A stretch of DNA of 61,545 bases. Origin: JAATGA01 sp047605605. Its GTDB lineage: Bacteria; Pseudomonadota; Alphaproteobacteria; Rhodobacterales; Rhodobacteraceae. The stretch spans positions 1 to 61,545 of the forward strand of contig JASGFG010000009.1 of assembly GCA_047605605.1 (NCBI GenBank), read 5' to 3'. Every line of letters begins with the position of its first letter. Within the stretch, counting starts at the first letter, position 1. The position numbers were made by a program, and so were the translations under genes. Below, one piece after another: positions 49,247 to 57,973 of this stretch. The notes under the pieces are model-generated. The model ran no database searches. It was not told the DNA's origin and saw only the letters and a list, made by a program, of their open reading frames with translations.

Positions 49247-50287
49247 TCAACGATTCCGAACCCAATCAGCCCAAACGTCACCTACTTCGGAGATGTGCGT
49301 ATACCGCTGAAGGCTCTGCCAACTGCGGTGGCCGCTGACGGCCGCGACATGGGGGATGTTCCACCCCATCTCGAAGAGGCGCGATATGCCCTCGTGGCGC
49401 AGATCGTGAAAGTGCAGATCCTCGATCTCCAGGAACTTGCAGGCGCGGGTGAAGGCCGCGCTGATCGCATCGGCGCCGAAGGGGAAAATCTCATCGGCCA
49501 CCTTGGGCATCGTCTGGATCAGGGCCTCGGCCTCCGGGGGCAAATCGCACCAGATGTCGTTTCCCGCCTTCTCGCCCGGGTTTTTCATGTCGCGCACCAA
49601 CACCTTGCCCGGCCGCAGATCGGCCCAGCGCAGGCGCGTTATCTCGTCTTGGCGCCGGGTGCTGAACATCGCAAAGAAAGCGACCTTGTGCATCGGCATG
49701 GCGCGGCGCCGCTTTGACCGCTGCTCGAAATGGGCCATCAGCCGATCCATCTCGTCGCGCGTCGGCCGTCGGTCGCGGCGCATGGACTTCGACGTGAGGC
49801 CCAAACGCTTGCATACCTTCGCCGCAGCCTCCATCTCGGCCGGCACCAGCGCATACCCCCACGCGGCGGGAGCGATGGAGAAAACGGCCGACAGGTGGCT
49901 CATGTAGTTTCCGACCGTCTGCGGCTGAACTTTCTTTGAAAGATCGGTTGCGAAGCTGACGATATCGTGGCTGCGGATTTCGGCGCATTCCATCGCTGCG
50001 ATGCTGTGGCCCTTGATGGCGGTCAGCACCTGGGCCTTGGTCTTGCCTATCTCCTTGATGCTCTCGCGCACATACTCGTCGATCGCCTCGGACAGAGTGC
50101 CTTTGGGCTTGCCCCAGCCGTCGCGCGCGATTTCACCCTCACGGCGCTTCATCCACGCGCGCGCTGCCGGTTCCCGGTCGAAGGTGCGGGCTTCGGTGTA
50201 GACCTTGACACCCTTGCGCTTTATGACGATCTGCGCGGTATAGCCGTAACTGCCATCCGCCCTTTGCCGCTTGTTGATGCTGCCCAC
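49247..50287 (-). CDS. tyrosine integrase of the dusA-inserted element
   Basis: A 346-residue phage integrase. The N-terminal arm-binding region (INKRQRADGSYGYTAQIVIK) is followed by a SAM-like domain (about 70-170). The catalytic domain has the first Arg in FSTRRQDEITRLRW, the HxxR box in FHDLRHEGISRLF, a His in SGHRSWQSLQRYTHI and the Tyr in the same stretch. It appears intact. It starts with GTG 50287 and lies 160 bases from attR, as expected for the enzyme that recombines within dusA. Confidence 0.92.
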   Translation of the reverse strand: MGSINKRQRADGSYGYTAQIVIKRKGVKVYTEARTFDREPAARAWMKRREGEIARDGWGKPKGTLSEAIDEYVRESIKEIGKTKAQVLTAIKGHSIAAMECAEIRSHDIVSFATDLSKKVQPQTVGNYMSHLSAVFSIAPAAWGYALVPAEMEAAAKVCKRLGLTSKSMRRDRRPTRDEMDRLMAHFEQRSKRRRAMPMHKVAFFAMFSTRRQDEITRLRWADLRPGKVLVRDMKNPGEKAGNDIWCDLPPEAEALIQTMPKVADEIFPFGADAISAAFTRACKFLEIEDLHFHDLRHEGISRLFEMGWNIPHVAAVSGHRSWQSLQRYTHISEVGDVWADWVRNR

Positions 50288-50288
50288 G

Positions 50289-50326
50289 GTCCTACATGCC
50301 GCCCCTTTGTCCTACATTTGTAGGAC
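50289..50326. promoter_or_regulatory. palindromic site and half-site between integrase and dusA
   Basis: GTCCTACA-TT-TGTAGGAC (50309-50326) is a perfect 8-bp inverted repeat. A third GTCCTACA lies at 50289-50296, directly before the integrase GTG start. These are candidates for operator or integrase arm-type sites controlling integrase and the new dusA leader. Confidence 0.65.
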
Positions 50327-50359
50327 TACACAACAGGGAACGGGTGTAAACAGGGCAAA

Positions 50360-51400
50360 ATGGGGAACAAATCGGCAGTGTTTGACGAGGCGCAAGTGAC
50401 TGACCATAAAGAAAAACATAATAACTACAATAGCTTCCGTCTATCAGTCGCCCCGATGATGGACTGGACGGACCGTCATTGCCGGTTCTTTCACCGGCTG
50501 ATGACGCGCCGGGCGATGCTTTATACCGAGATGGTCACGGCCCCCGCCGTCATTCACGGCCCGCGCGACCGGCTGTTGGGCCATTGCGATACCGAACACC
50601 CCGTCGCGCTGCAACTGGGCGGGTCCGACCCGTCGGAACTGGCGCAGGCAGTGCGGATCGCGGCGCCCTTCGGCTATGACGAGATCAACCTGAACGTCGG
50701 CTGCCCGTCCGACCGGGTGCAGTCGGGCTGCTTCGGTGCGGTGCTGATGGAACGCCCCGGACTGGTTGGCGATTGCGTGGCGGCGATGATCGGCGAAAGC
50801 CCGGTGCCCGTCACGGTGAAATGCCGCATCGGCGTGGACGACCAGATCCCCGAACAGGTGCTGCCCGACTTCATCGACCGCGTGTCGCGCGCAGGCGTGC
50901 GCCATTTCGTCATCCACGCCCGCAAGGCCTGGCTTCAGGGCCTGTCGCCAAAGGAAAACCGCGAGATCCCGCCGCTGGACTATCCGCTGGTCCTGCGGAT
51001 GAAGCGCGAGTTTCCCGATCTGACCATCTGCATCAACGGCGGCATCGCCTCGCTGGACCTTGCGCGCGACCTGCTGGCGCAGGGCTTGGACGGGGTGATG
51101 ATCGGCCGGGCCGCCTATCACGAACCGGGCAAGGTGCTGATCGGGGCCGACGCGCTGTGGGGCGACGACCACGCGCCCGACGCATTCGCCGTGGTTCAGG
51201 CGATGAAGCCCCATATCGCCGCGCATCTGGCGGCGGGCGGGCGTCTGCACCAGATCACCCGGCACATGCTGGGCCTGTTCACCGGCCGGCCCGGCGCGCG
51301 CGGCTGGCGGCGGGTGCTGTCCGAAGGCGCCTCTCGCCCCGGCGCGGGGCCGGAGCTGATCGACGCGGCACTGGCCGAGGTTCAGGCGCTGGCGGCCTGA
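50360..51400 (+). CDS. dusA: tRNA-dihydrouridine(20/20a) synthase DusA with element-encoded N-terminus
   Basis: A 346-residue FMN enzyme reducing uridines in the tRNA D-loop. Motifs are RLSVAPMMDWTDRHCRFF, LQLGGSDPSELA, GYDEINLNVGCPSDRVQ (with the active-site Cys), VTVKCRIGVDD, HARKAWLQGLSPKENR and INGGIASLD. The first about 29 residues, MGNKSAVFDEAQVTDHKE onward, are encoded by the integrated element and replace the native start left at 37100. The reading frame is kept, so the enzyme should still be made, but from an element-derived promoter and ribosome-binding site (AGGGCAAA). Confidence 0.93.
   Translation: MGNKSAVFDEAQVTDHKEKHNNYNSFRLSVAPMMDWTDRHCRFFHRLMTRRAMLYTEMVTAPAVIHGPRDRLLGHCDTEHPVALQLGGSDPSELAQAVRIAAPFGYDEINLNVGCPSDRVQSGCFGAVLMERPGLVGDCVAAMIGESPVPVTVKCRIGVDDQIPEQVLPDFIDRVSRAGVRHFVIHARKAWLQGLSPKENREIPPLDYPLVLRMKREFPDLTICINGGIASLDLARDLLAQGLDGVMIGRAAYHEPGKVLIGADALWGDDHAPDAFAVVQAMKPHIAAHLAAGGRLHQITRHMLGLFTGRPGARGWRRVLSEGASRPGAGPELIDAALAEVQALAA
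50447..50463 (+). repeat. attR core (17-bp direct repeat)
   Basis: GTCGCCCCGATGATGGA, identical to 37145-37161, inside dusA. The three codons just before it (CGT CTA TCA) encode the same Arg-Leu-Ser as the native CGC CTG TCC on the left. Confidence 0.88.
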
Positions 51401-52575
51401 CGCCGCCGCACCACCACCTGCGCCAGACCAAAGGCCAGCACCCCGCAGACCGCGATCGCCCCCAGCATGGGCGCGGGGCTTCCGTCGAAGAACGGCCCCG
51501 CGGCGGCGATCATCGCGCCGCCGGCCAGCATCTGCATCGTGCCCCCGACCGAAGAGGCAAGGCCCGCGATCCGGCCCTGCTCCTCCAGCGCCAGAACCAT
51601 CGTCGTCGGAATCACCAGCCCGAGGAAGGCATTGGCCACGAACAGCCCCGCCATGGTCACGACCAGCCCCGCCCACCCTGCCAGCGCCAGCAGGAACAGC
51701 ACCACCGTCGCCAGCGCAAAGCCGCTGGCCGCCAGAACGATCACCCGCCGCGCCCCGAACCGCAGCCCCAGCCCGCCCGCCAGCTGCGAGGCGGAAAAGA
51801 ACCCGATGGCATTGACCGCGAAGGCAATCGAAAACCCGGTCGGCGACAGGCCGAAGGATTGCGAATAGACATAAGGGGCCGAGGCGATGAAGACGAAAAA
51901 GCTCGCCATGCCAAAGCCGCCCAGAAAGGTCAGGCCCAGAAAGCCCCGGTCCGTGAACAGCCGCCGCAATCCGGCGCGCATCGCGCCCGCGTCGAACCGC
52001 TGCCGGTCGGCGGGGGCCAGCGTCTCGGTCTGAAGGAACACCAGCGTCAGCAGGCTGACGACCGAGGCCGCCAGCAGCGCGCCAAAGATCGCCCGCCATC
52101 CCGCGACCGCCATCATCCCCGCCCCGGCCAGCGGCGCCAGCATGGGCGAGACCGAGATGACCAGCATCACCGCCGCCATCAGCTGCGTGGCGCGATGGCC
52201 GGTGAACATGTCGCGGATGATGGCGCGTGGCACGACCATCAGCGCGGCACCGCCCAGCCCCTGCACCATGCGCCCGGCCATCAGCCAGCCCGCATCCGGC
52301 GCCAGCGCGCAAAGGGCCGATCCGGCGGCAAAGATCGCGATGCCCGCATAAAGCGGCGGCTTGCGCCCCGAGGCATCGGCCCAGGGTCCATAGACCAGCT
52401 GCGCCAGGCCAAAGGCGATGAAATAGGCGGTGATCGTCGCCTGCATCCCCTGCGCATCGGTGCCAAGCGCGGTGCCGATGGCCGGCATCGCGGGCAGATA
52501 CATGTCGATGGCAAAGGGACCGATGCAGGACAAGAGCCCCAGCACCAGCGCCGGGCGGACGAGTGAATCGGACAT
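51382..52575 (-). CDS. Bcr/CflA-type MFS drug efflux transporter
   Basis: A 397-residue transporter with twelve predicted helices. FAIDMYLPAMPAIGTALGTD, QLVYGPWADASGRKPPLYAG and RMVQGLGGAALMVVPRAIIR are typical of the Bcr/CflA branch of drug:H+ antiporters. AAAGG precedes ATG 52575. Its 3' end overlaps that of dusA by 19 bases on the opposite strand. Confidence 0.88.
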   Translation of the reverse strand: MSDSLVRPALVLGLLSCIGPFAIDMYLPAMPAIGTALGTDAQGMQATITAYFIAFGLAQLVYGPWADASGRKPPLYAGIAIFAAGSALCALAPDAGWLMAGRMVQGLGGAALMVVPRAIIRDMFTGHRATQLMAAVMLVISVSPMLAPLAGAGMMAVAGWRAIFGALLAASVVSLLTLVFLQTETLAPADRQRFDAGAMRAGLRRLFTDRGFLGLTFLGGFGMASFFVFIASAPYVYSQSFGLSPTGFSIAFAVNAIGFFSASQLAGGLGLRFGARRVIVLAASGFALATVVLFLLALAGWAGLVVTMAGLFVANAFLGLVIPTTMVLALEEQGRIAGLASSVGGTMQMLAGGAMIAAAGPFFDGSPAPMLGAIAVCGVLAFGLAQVVVRRRQAASA

Positions 52576-52723
52576 GGAACAACCTTTCGCGCGAGCCGCC
52601 CTTCTACCCCGCCGCGCCCCGGCTTGCCACCCGGCAAAGCCGACCCCCTGTCCGGGCCGCAGGGACTGGCCTTGGCTGCCCCGCCGCGCTATGCCAGCGG
52701 GAAAGACAAGGAGAGCCCTGCCG

Positions 52724-53545
52724 ATGATGCCCGATATGTCCACGCTCTTGCCGATGATCGCGCTTTTGCTCGTCATCGGGGCCTTCTCGGGGGTCATCGC
52801 CGGGCTTCTGGGGGTGGGCGGCGGCATCGTTCTGGTGCCCGCCTTCTTCTACACCTTCACGCATCTCGGCTATGACGGGCCGCAGATCATGCAGGTCTGC
52901 CTTGCGACATCGCTGGCCACCATCGTCGTGACCTCGCTGCGCTCGGTGACGGCCCACAACAGAAAGGGCGCGGTCGACTGGCAGATCCTGAAGGACTGGG
53001 CCCCCTTCATCGCCGTGGGGGCGGTGGCGGGAGTGATCGCCGCGGCGCATCTGAAATCGGTGGTGCTTCAGGCGATCTTCGGGGTTCTGGGCGTGATCGT
53101 AGGCCTTTACCTCGCCTTCGGCAAGCCGGAATGGCGCATCGCCCCGCAGATGCCGGGCCAGCCTGCGCGGGGCATCCTTGCCACGCTGGTCGGCTTCCTG
53201 TCGGTGCTGATGGGGATCGGCGGCGGCAGCTTCGGCGTGCCGCTGATGACGCTTTACGGCCAGCCGATCCACCGCGCCGTCGCCACCGCCTCGGGGTTCG
53301 GCATGTTGATCGCCGTGCCCTCGGTCATCGGCTTTCTGTTCCTGAAGGTCGATGGCGCACCGCCATGGACGGTCGGCGCGATCAACATTCCGGCGCTGGT
53401 GGTGATCCTTGCCGTCTCGCTCAACACCACCACTTGGGGGGTGAAGCTGGCGCATTCGATGGACCCCAAGCCGCTGAAGCGCATCTTTGCGGTGTTCATC
53501 ACCATCGTCGCGCTGAACATGCTGCGCAAGGTCGCCGGCCTCTGA
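52724..53545 (+). CDS. TauE/SafE family (sulfite exporter-like) permease
   Basis: A 273-residue membrane protein with seven to eight helices. The duplicated glycine motifs GVIAGLLGVGGGIVLVPAFF and LMGIGGGSFGVPLMTLYG are diagnostic. Members export sulfite, sulfoacetate or similar organic anions; substrate unknown. ACAAGGAGAG precedes ATG 52724. It diverges from the efflux gene. Confidence 0.88.
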   Translation: MMPDMSTLLPMIALLLVIGAFSGVIAGLLGVGGGIVLVPAFFYTFTHLGYDGPQIMQVCLATSLATIVVTSLRSVTAHNRKGAVDWQILKDWAPFIAVGAVAGVIAAAHLKSVVLQAIFGVLGVIVGLYLAFGKPEWRIAPQMPGQPARGILATLVGFLSVLMGIGGGSFGVPLMTLYGQPIHRAVATASGFGMLIAVPSVIGFLFLKVDGAPPWTVGAINIPALVVILAVSLNTTTWGVKLAHSMDPKPLKRIFAVFITIVALNMLRKVAGL

Positions 53546-53594
53546 AAAGGCGCGGAACCGCGCCTGTCGGAGCGGGCCTTCGCCGCCTTCCCTC

Positions 53595-53651
53595 CTTCAT
53601 CTTGGCCCAAATACCCTGCGGGGTGGTCCGGAGGGGTGCAAACCCCTCCGG
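53595..53651 (-). repeat. dispersed hairpin/GAGTATTT repeat, copy 4
   Basis: On the minus strand a perfect 10-bp stem (CCGGAGGGGT against ACCCCTCCGG, 53628-53637 and 53642-53651) is followed by CCCCGCAGGGTATTTGGG and CCAAGATGAAG. It lies between converging genes. Confidence 0.75.
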
Positions 53652-53685
53652 GGCCGGGGTCAAGGGCACCCGGTCGCCCCCCGGC

Positions 53686-54228
53686 TCAGCCCTCGGCCAG
53701 CGCGGCCTCGACCGCGGCCAGCAGGCGGGGATCGTCGGGCGCGACATCGGGGGCGAACCGCCCCGCGACCCGGCCGTCCCGGCCGATCAGGAACTTCTCG
53801 AAATTCCACTGCACCTCGGGCACGGGATTGGCCTCGATCCCGTATCCCTTCAGGTTCTTGCGCATCGACCCTTCGCCCACGGCATCGGGCACCGCGGCGA
53901 CCAGCGCGGCATAAAGCGGCTGCTTGTCCGCCCCGCTGACCGGGGCCTTGGCGAACAACGGAAAGGTCACGTCATAATCGGTGCGGCAGAACTCGGCGAT
54001 CTCGGCATCCGTCCCCGGTTCCTGCGCCAGAAAGTCGTTCGACGGAAACCCAAGCACTTCAAACCCTTGCGCGGCGTTCTTGCGATAAAGCGCCTCCAGC
54101 CCCTCATACTGCGGGGTCAGGCCGCATTTCGATGCGACATTGACCACCAGCAGCACCTTGCCACGGTGGGCGGCCAGCGTATCGGCCGTGCCGTCATTGC
54201 GCGTCAGCGGAATGTTGTCGAGGGTCAT
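53686..54228 (-). CDS. glutathione peroxidase family protein
   Basis: A 180-residue thiol peroxidase of the GPx fold. The peroxidatic Cys lies at position 35 in VNVASKCGLTPQY, and the WNFEKFLI motif completes the catalytic site. The second family motif reads GFPSNDFLAQEPG, where many homologues have a cysteine (FPCNQF). This suggests a one-cysteine mechanism or an external thiol. It follows the aldo/keto reductase gene by 11 bases, so the two may form a detoxification pair. Confidence 0.9.
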   Translation of the reverse strand: MTLDNIPLTRNDGTADTLAAHRGKVLLVVNVASKCGLTPQYEGLEALYRKNAAQGFEVLGFPSNDFLAQEPGTDAEIAEFCRTDYDVTFPLFAKAPVSGADKQPLYAALVAAVPDAVGEGSMRKNLKGYGIEANPVPEVQWNFEKFLIGRDGRVAGRFAPDVAPDDPRLLAAVEAALAEG

Positions 54229-54239
54229 GCCGTATCCTT

Positions 54240-55070
54240 TCAGCCGAAGGTGGCGGGGTCCGGGCCGGTGCGCTGGCCGGTTTCAAGTCCCGCGATCAGG
54301 CCCATGTCGTCCTCCGACAGGGCAAAATCGAAAACGTCGATATTCTCGGCCAGCCCTGCGGCGCGGGTGGACCGCGGGATCACCGCCAGCCCCGACTGGA
54401 CGTGCCAGCGCAACACAACCTGCGCCGGGCTTTTGCCCAGCCGTGCGGCGATGGCCGCGATCTCGGGCGTGTCCAGCACCAGCCCGCGCCCCAGGGGCGA
54501 CCAGCTTTGCGTGACGATCCCCATGCGGTCATGCAGCGCGCGCGCTTCGGCCTGTTGCAGCCGCGGATGAATCTCGATCTGGTTCAGCACCGGCACCTCG
54601 CCGGTGGCGTCCACGATCCGCTCCAGATCCTCGGGGCGAAAGTTCGACACGCCGATGGACCGGCACTTCCCCTCGTCCCGCGCCCGGATCAGGGCGCGCC
54701 AGGTCTCGACCGCCTTGCCCGCGGCAGGACAGGGCCAGTGGATCAGCATCAGGTCGACAAAGGCCAGCCCCAGCCGTGCCAGGCTTTCGTCCACCGCCGC
54801 CAGCGTGCTGTCGAACCCCTGCCGGTCGTTCCACACCTTTGTCGTGACGAAGATCTGGGTGCGCGGCAGGCCGCAGTCGCGCACGCCCTGCCCCAGCCCC
54901 GCCTCGTTGCCATAGATGGCCGCGCCATCGGCCATGCGATAGCCCGCGGCCACCGCATCGCCCACGACGCGCGCCGCCTGATCGCCCGGCACCTGCCACA
55001 GACCAAAGCCGAGTTGCGGCATCTTCCGGCCGTCACGGAAGGTCATGGTCGGCACGGGGGGCATCTGCAT
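54240..55070 (-). CDS. aldo/keto reductase
   Basis: A 276-residue NADPH-dependent reductase of the 2,5-diketo-gluconate reductase type. The catalytic tetrad is visible as Asp in YRMADGAAIYGNE, Tyr in the same stretch, Lys in TTKVWNDR and His in LMLIHWPC. Cofactor motifs are SIGVSNFRPEDLERI and VIPRSTRAAGLAEN. AGGAGAG directly precedes ATG 55070. It reduces aldehydes or ketones; substrate unknown. Confidence 0.9.
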   Translation of the reverse strand: MQMPPVPTMTFRDGRKMPQLGFGLWQVPGDQAARVVGDAVAAGYRMADGAAIYGNEAGLGQGVRDCGLPRTQIFVTTKVWNDRQGFDSTLAAVDESLARLGLAFVDLMLIHWPCPAAGKAVETWRALIRARDEGKCRSIGVSNFRPEDLERIVDATGEVPVLNQIEIHPRLQQAEARALHDRMGIVTQSWSPLGRGLVLDTPEIAAIAARLGKSPAQVVLRWHVQSGLAVIPRSTRAAGLAENIDVFDFALSEDDMGLIAGLETGQRTGPDPATFG

Positions 55071-55254
55071 CTCTCCTGACGGTTGCGCGCCCTTGATAGA
55101 CACGTCTGCCTCGCACGCGCAAGCGGGCGAGAGCGCGAACGGGGGGGCGCGAACGGGGGCGCAAGCGCGCCACAGGCGGCGCAAAACCGGCCCGCGCTTG
55201 CTTTACGCCCGGCGGCGCATGGTCTAACCATCGGACAGGACCAAGGGGCGGATC

Positions 55255-56040
55255 ATGCGCATACTCATCACCAACGACGACGGCATCAACGCGCCGGGGC
55301 TGGAGGTGCTGACCGCCATCGCCGAAGAAATCGCCGGACCCGCGGGCGAGGTCTGGACCGTCGCCCCCGCCTTTGAACAATCCGGCGTGGGCCATTGCAT
55401 CAGCTACACCCACCCGATGATGGTGGCAAAGATGGGCCCCCGCCGCTTTGCCGCCGAGGGCAGCCCGGCCGATTGCGTGATCGCGGCGCTTTACGACGTG
55501 TTGCAGGGCGCGCGGCCGGATCTGGTGCTGTCGGGGGTGAACCGCGGCAACAATTCGGGCGAGAACGTGCTTTACTCCGGCACCCTGGGCGGCGCGATGG
55601 AGGGGGCGTTGCAGGGCCTGCCCTCGATCGCGCTGTCGCAGTTCATGGGGCCGGAAACCAATGACCGGGACGACCCGTTCGAGGCGGCGCGCGTCCATGG
55701 TGCGGCAGTCGTCCGCCGCCTGCTGGACCAGGGATTGTGGGATACGGTGCCCTACCGGCTGTTCTACAACGTGAACTTCCCCCCGGTCCCGGCGGCCGGG
55801 GTCAAGGGGATCAAGGCCGCCCGGCAGGGCTTTCGCAAGGATGTGAGCTTCAGCGCCGATCCGCATATCTCGCCTTCCGGGCGGCGGTTCCTGTGGATCA
55901 AGGGCGCGCCGCAGCACACCGCCTCGGACCCCGGCGACGACAATGACGTGAACCTTGCCGGCTATATCTCGGTCACGCCCCTGCGCGCCGACCTGACCGC
56001 GCACGAGACCATGGCAGAGCTGGAGGCGCGGCTGGCATGA
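55255..56040 (+). CDS. surE: 5'/3'-nucleotidase SurE
   Basis: A 261-residue metal-dependent phosphatase acting on nucleoside monophosphates and polyphosphate. ILITNDDGINAPGLEVL carries the two metal-binding aspartates. APAFEQSGVGHCIS and LSGVNRGNNSGENVLYSGT are conserved. It overlaps pcm by four bases (ATGA), in the classic surE-pcm-nlpD order linked to stationary-phase survival. Confidence 0.96.
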   Translation: MRILITNDDGINAPGLEVLTAIAEEIAGPAGEVWTVAPAFEQSGVGHCISYTHPMMVAKMGPRRFAAEGSPADCVIAALYDVLQGARPDLVLSGVNRGNNSGENVLYSGTLGGAMEGALQGLPSIALSQFMGPETNDRDDPFEAARVHGAAVVRRLLDQGLWDTVPYRLFYNVNFPPVPAAGVKGIKAARQGFRKDVSFSADPHISPSGRRFLWIKGAPQHTASDPGDDNDVNLAGYISVTPLRADLTAHETMAELEARLA

Positions 56041-56699
56041 CCGGGGCGGCGGGGTCCGACGACGCGACCTCGGAACGCAAGATGCGGTTTCTCTTTGCCC
56101 TGCGCTCGCGCGGCGTGACGGATGCGCGCGTCCTGACCGCGATGGAACGGATCGACCGCGGCCATTTCGTCCGCGGCATCTTTGCCGAACGCGCCTACGA
56201 GGACATGCCGCTGCCCATTGCCTGCGGCCAGACGATCAGCCAGCCGTCGATCGTCGGGCTGATGACCCAGGCGCTGAACCCCGGCCCGCGCGACACCGTG
56301 CTGGAGGTGGGGACCGGCTCGGGCTATCAGGCCGCGGTCCTGTCGCAGCTGGCGCGGCGCGTCTATACCGTCGACCGCTATCGCCGCCTGGTGCGCGAGG
56401 CGGTAGAGGTGTTCAACACCATGAAACTGACCAACATCACCGCCCTGTCCGCCGACGGCAGCTTTGGCCTGCCCGATCAGGCGCCCTTCGACCGCATCCT
56501 TGTGACGGCGGCGGCCGAAGATCCGCCCGGCCCGCTCTTGGCGCAGTTGAAAACCGGCGGTATCATGGTCGTGCCCGTGGGCCAGTCCGATGCCGTGCAA
56601 AGCCTGATCAAGGTCACGCGGCTGGAGACGGGCTTTGACTATCAGGAACTCCGCCCCGTCCGCTTCGTGCCGCTGGTGGAAGGTCTGGGTTCCGAATGA
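56037..56699 (+). CDS. pcm: protein-L-isoaspartate O-methyltransferase
   Basis: A 220-residue SAM-dependent repair enzyme for isoaspartyl damage. The SAM motif is LEVGTGSGYQAAVLSQL, and PLPIACGQTISQPSIVGLM is the conserved substrate-proximal stretch. FDRILVTAAAEDPPGPLLAQ also fits. Its stop overlaps an in-frame ATG of the next gene. Confidence 0.95.
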   Translation: MTGAAGSDDATSERKMRFLFALRSRGVTDARVLTAMERIDRGHFVRGIFAERAYEDMPLPIACGQTISQPSIVGLMTQALNPGPRDTVLEVGTGSGYQAAVLSQLARRVYTVDRYRRLVREAVEVFNTMKLTNITALSADGSFGLPDQAPFDRILVTAAAEDPPGPLLAQLKTGGIMVVPVGQSDAVQSLIKVTRLETGFDYQELRPVRFVPLVEGLGSE

Positions 56700-56746
56700 C
56701 AATCCGCCGGGACCAACCCGGCCATCCGCATGAGAGGCCCGAGCAG

Positions 56747-57952
56747 ATGCCCGCCCTTCGCTTTCAGACTGCCCTTCCCCCGTCCTTCGGGCTGCGCCCT
56801 GTGACGCTTGCGCTGACCAGCGCGCTGGCCCTGGCCGCCTGCGGCCAGCAGAACCTTGATTGGGACATGCGCCGCGGCGGGCAAAGCACGGCCGATGCCG
56901 CGCGCACCGCAACCGCCGCCCGCCCGCAGGCGGATGCGCGGGGGGTGCTGTCCTATCCCGGCTATCAGGTGGCGGTGGCCCGGCGCGGCGACACCGTGGC
57001 CTCGGTCGCCTCGCGCGTCGGGCTGAACCCCGAACAGCTGGCCAGCTTCAACGCGCTGAAATCCGGCGACCCCCTGCGCGAGGGCGAGGTCCTGGCCCTG
57101 CCCGCCCGCGTGGCCGCCGCCCCGGCGATGACCGGCGGCGTCATCGGCGGCACGGGCGCCACCGCCGCACCTTCGGGCGTGGATGTGACCTCGATCGCTA
57201 CGACGGCCCTGGACCGCGCGGCGCCCGCCCAGACCACCCCGGCCGCCCCCGTGGCCGCCAGCGCCGCGCCCGAGCCGGTGCGCCACCGCGTCGCACGCGG
57301 CGAGACGGCCTTTACCATCGCCCGCACCTACAATGTCTCGGCCAAGGCACTGGCCGACTGGAACGGCCTCGGCTCGGACCTGACGGTGCGCGAGGGGCAG
57401 TATCTGATCATCCCGACCGCCGCCGGCGTGGCCCCGCCCAATCCGGTCGCGGTGACGACGGTGCCCGGCACCGGCTCGCCCACGCCCGAGCCGCCCTCGG
57501 CCAAGAAGCCCCTGCCCGACGAAAAGCCGCAAAAGGCCACCGAGACCGCCAAGGGCACCCCGCCCTCGCCCGATCTGGCAAAGCAGCGCACGGCCTCGTC
57601 CGCGGCGCAGATGGCGATGCCGGTGTCCGGCAACATCATCCGCGGCTATACCAAGAAGAAGAACGACGGGATCGACATCGGCACCAGCGCAGGCGCGCCG
57701 GTCAAGGCCGCCTCGGGCGGGACGGTCGCCGCCATCACCATGGATACCCAGCAGACGCCGATCATCGTGATCCGGCACGAGGGCAACCTGCTGACCGTCT
57801 ATGCCGGCGTCGACGCGATCAAGGTGAAGAAGGGCGATACCGTCCAGCGCGGCCAGCAGATCGCCGCGGTCCGCGCGGGCAACCCTGCCTTCCTGCATTT
57901 CGAGGTGCGCAAGGGAATCGAAAGCGTCGATCCGATGCCCTATCTGCAATGA
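56747..57952 (+). CDS. NlpD-like lipoprotein, LysM and degenerate M23 (LytM) domains
   Basis: Lipoprotein signal with lipobox LALAAC and mature Cys near residue 32. Two LysM peptidoglycan-binding domains follow (YQVAVARRGDTVASVASRVG and HRVARGETAFTIARTYNVSA). A Pro/Thr-rich linker leads to a C-terminal LytM domain (about 280-400). LytM metal ligands are altered: GIDIGT is preceded by Asn-Asp rather than His, and AFLHFEVR lacks the first His of HxH. It is probably an amidase activator, not a peptidase. ATG 56747 follows GAGAGG; ATG 56696, overlapping pcm, would add 17 residues. Confidence 0.85.
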   Translation: MPALRFQTALPPSFGLRPVTLALTSALALAACGQQNLDWDMRRGGQSTADAARTATAARPQADARGVLSYPGYQVAVARRGDTVASVASRVGLNPEQLASFNALKSGDPLREGEVLALPARVAAAPAMTGGVIGGTGATAAPSGVDVTSIATTALDRAAPAQTTPAAPVAASAAPEPVRHRVARGETAFTIARTYNVSAKALADWNGLGSDLTVREGQYLIIPTAAGVAPPNPVAVTTVPGTGSPTPEPPSAKKPLPDEKPQKATETAKGTPPSPDLAKQRTASSAAQMAMPVSGNIIRGYTKKKNDGIDIGTSAGAPVKAASGGTVAAITMDTQQTPIIVIRHEGNLLTVYAGVDAIKVKKGDTVQRGQQIAAVRAGNPAFLHFEVRKGIESVDPMPYLQ

Positions 57953-57973
57953 CCCGTGCCTGATAGCCGGCGT

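Larger units (their letters stand above)
37145..50463. mobile_element. dusA-integrated defective prophage carrying an anti-phage deaminase
   Basis: The element is bounded by a perfect 17-bp direct repeat (37145-37161 and 50447-50463) inside dusA, and an intact tyrosine integrase lies next to the right repeat. It contains a repressor/operator switch, an initiator-like gene with iterons, early genes, HNH, small and large terminase and portal genes. Capsid, protease, tail and lysis genes are absent. A second integrase and the portal gene are truncated at a shared breakpoint. Insertion in the 5' end of dusA is a known preference of one class of integrative elements. Net length between repeats is about 13.3 kb. 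Confidence 0.9.
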
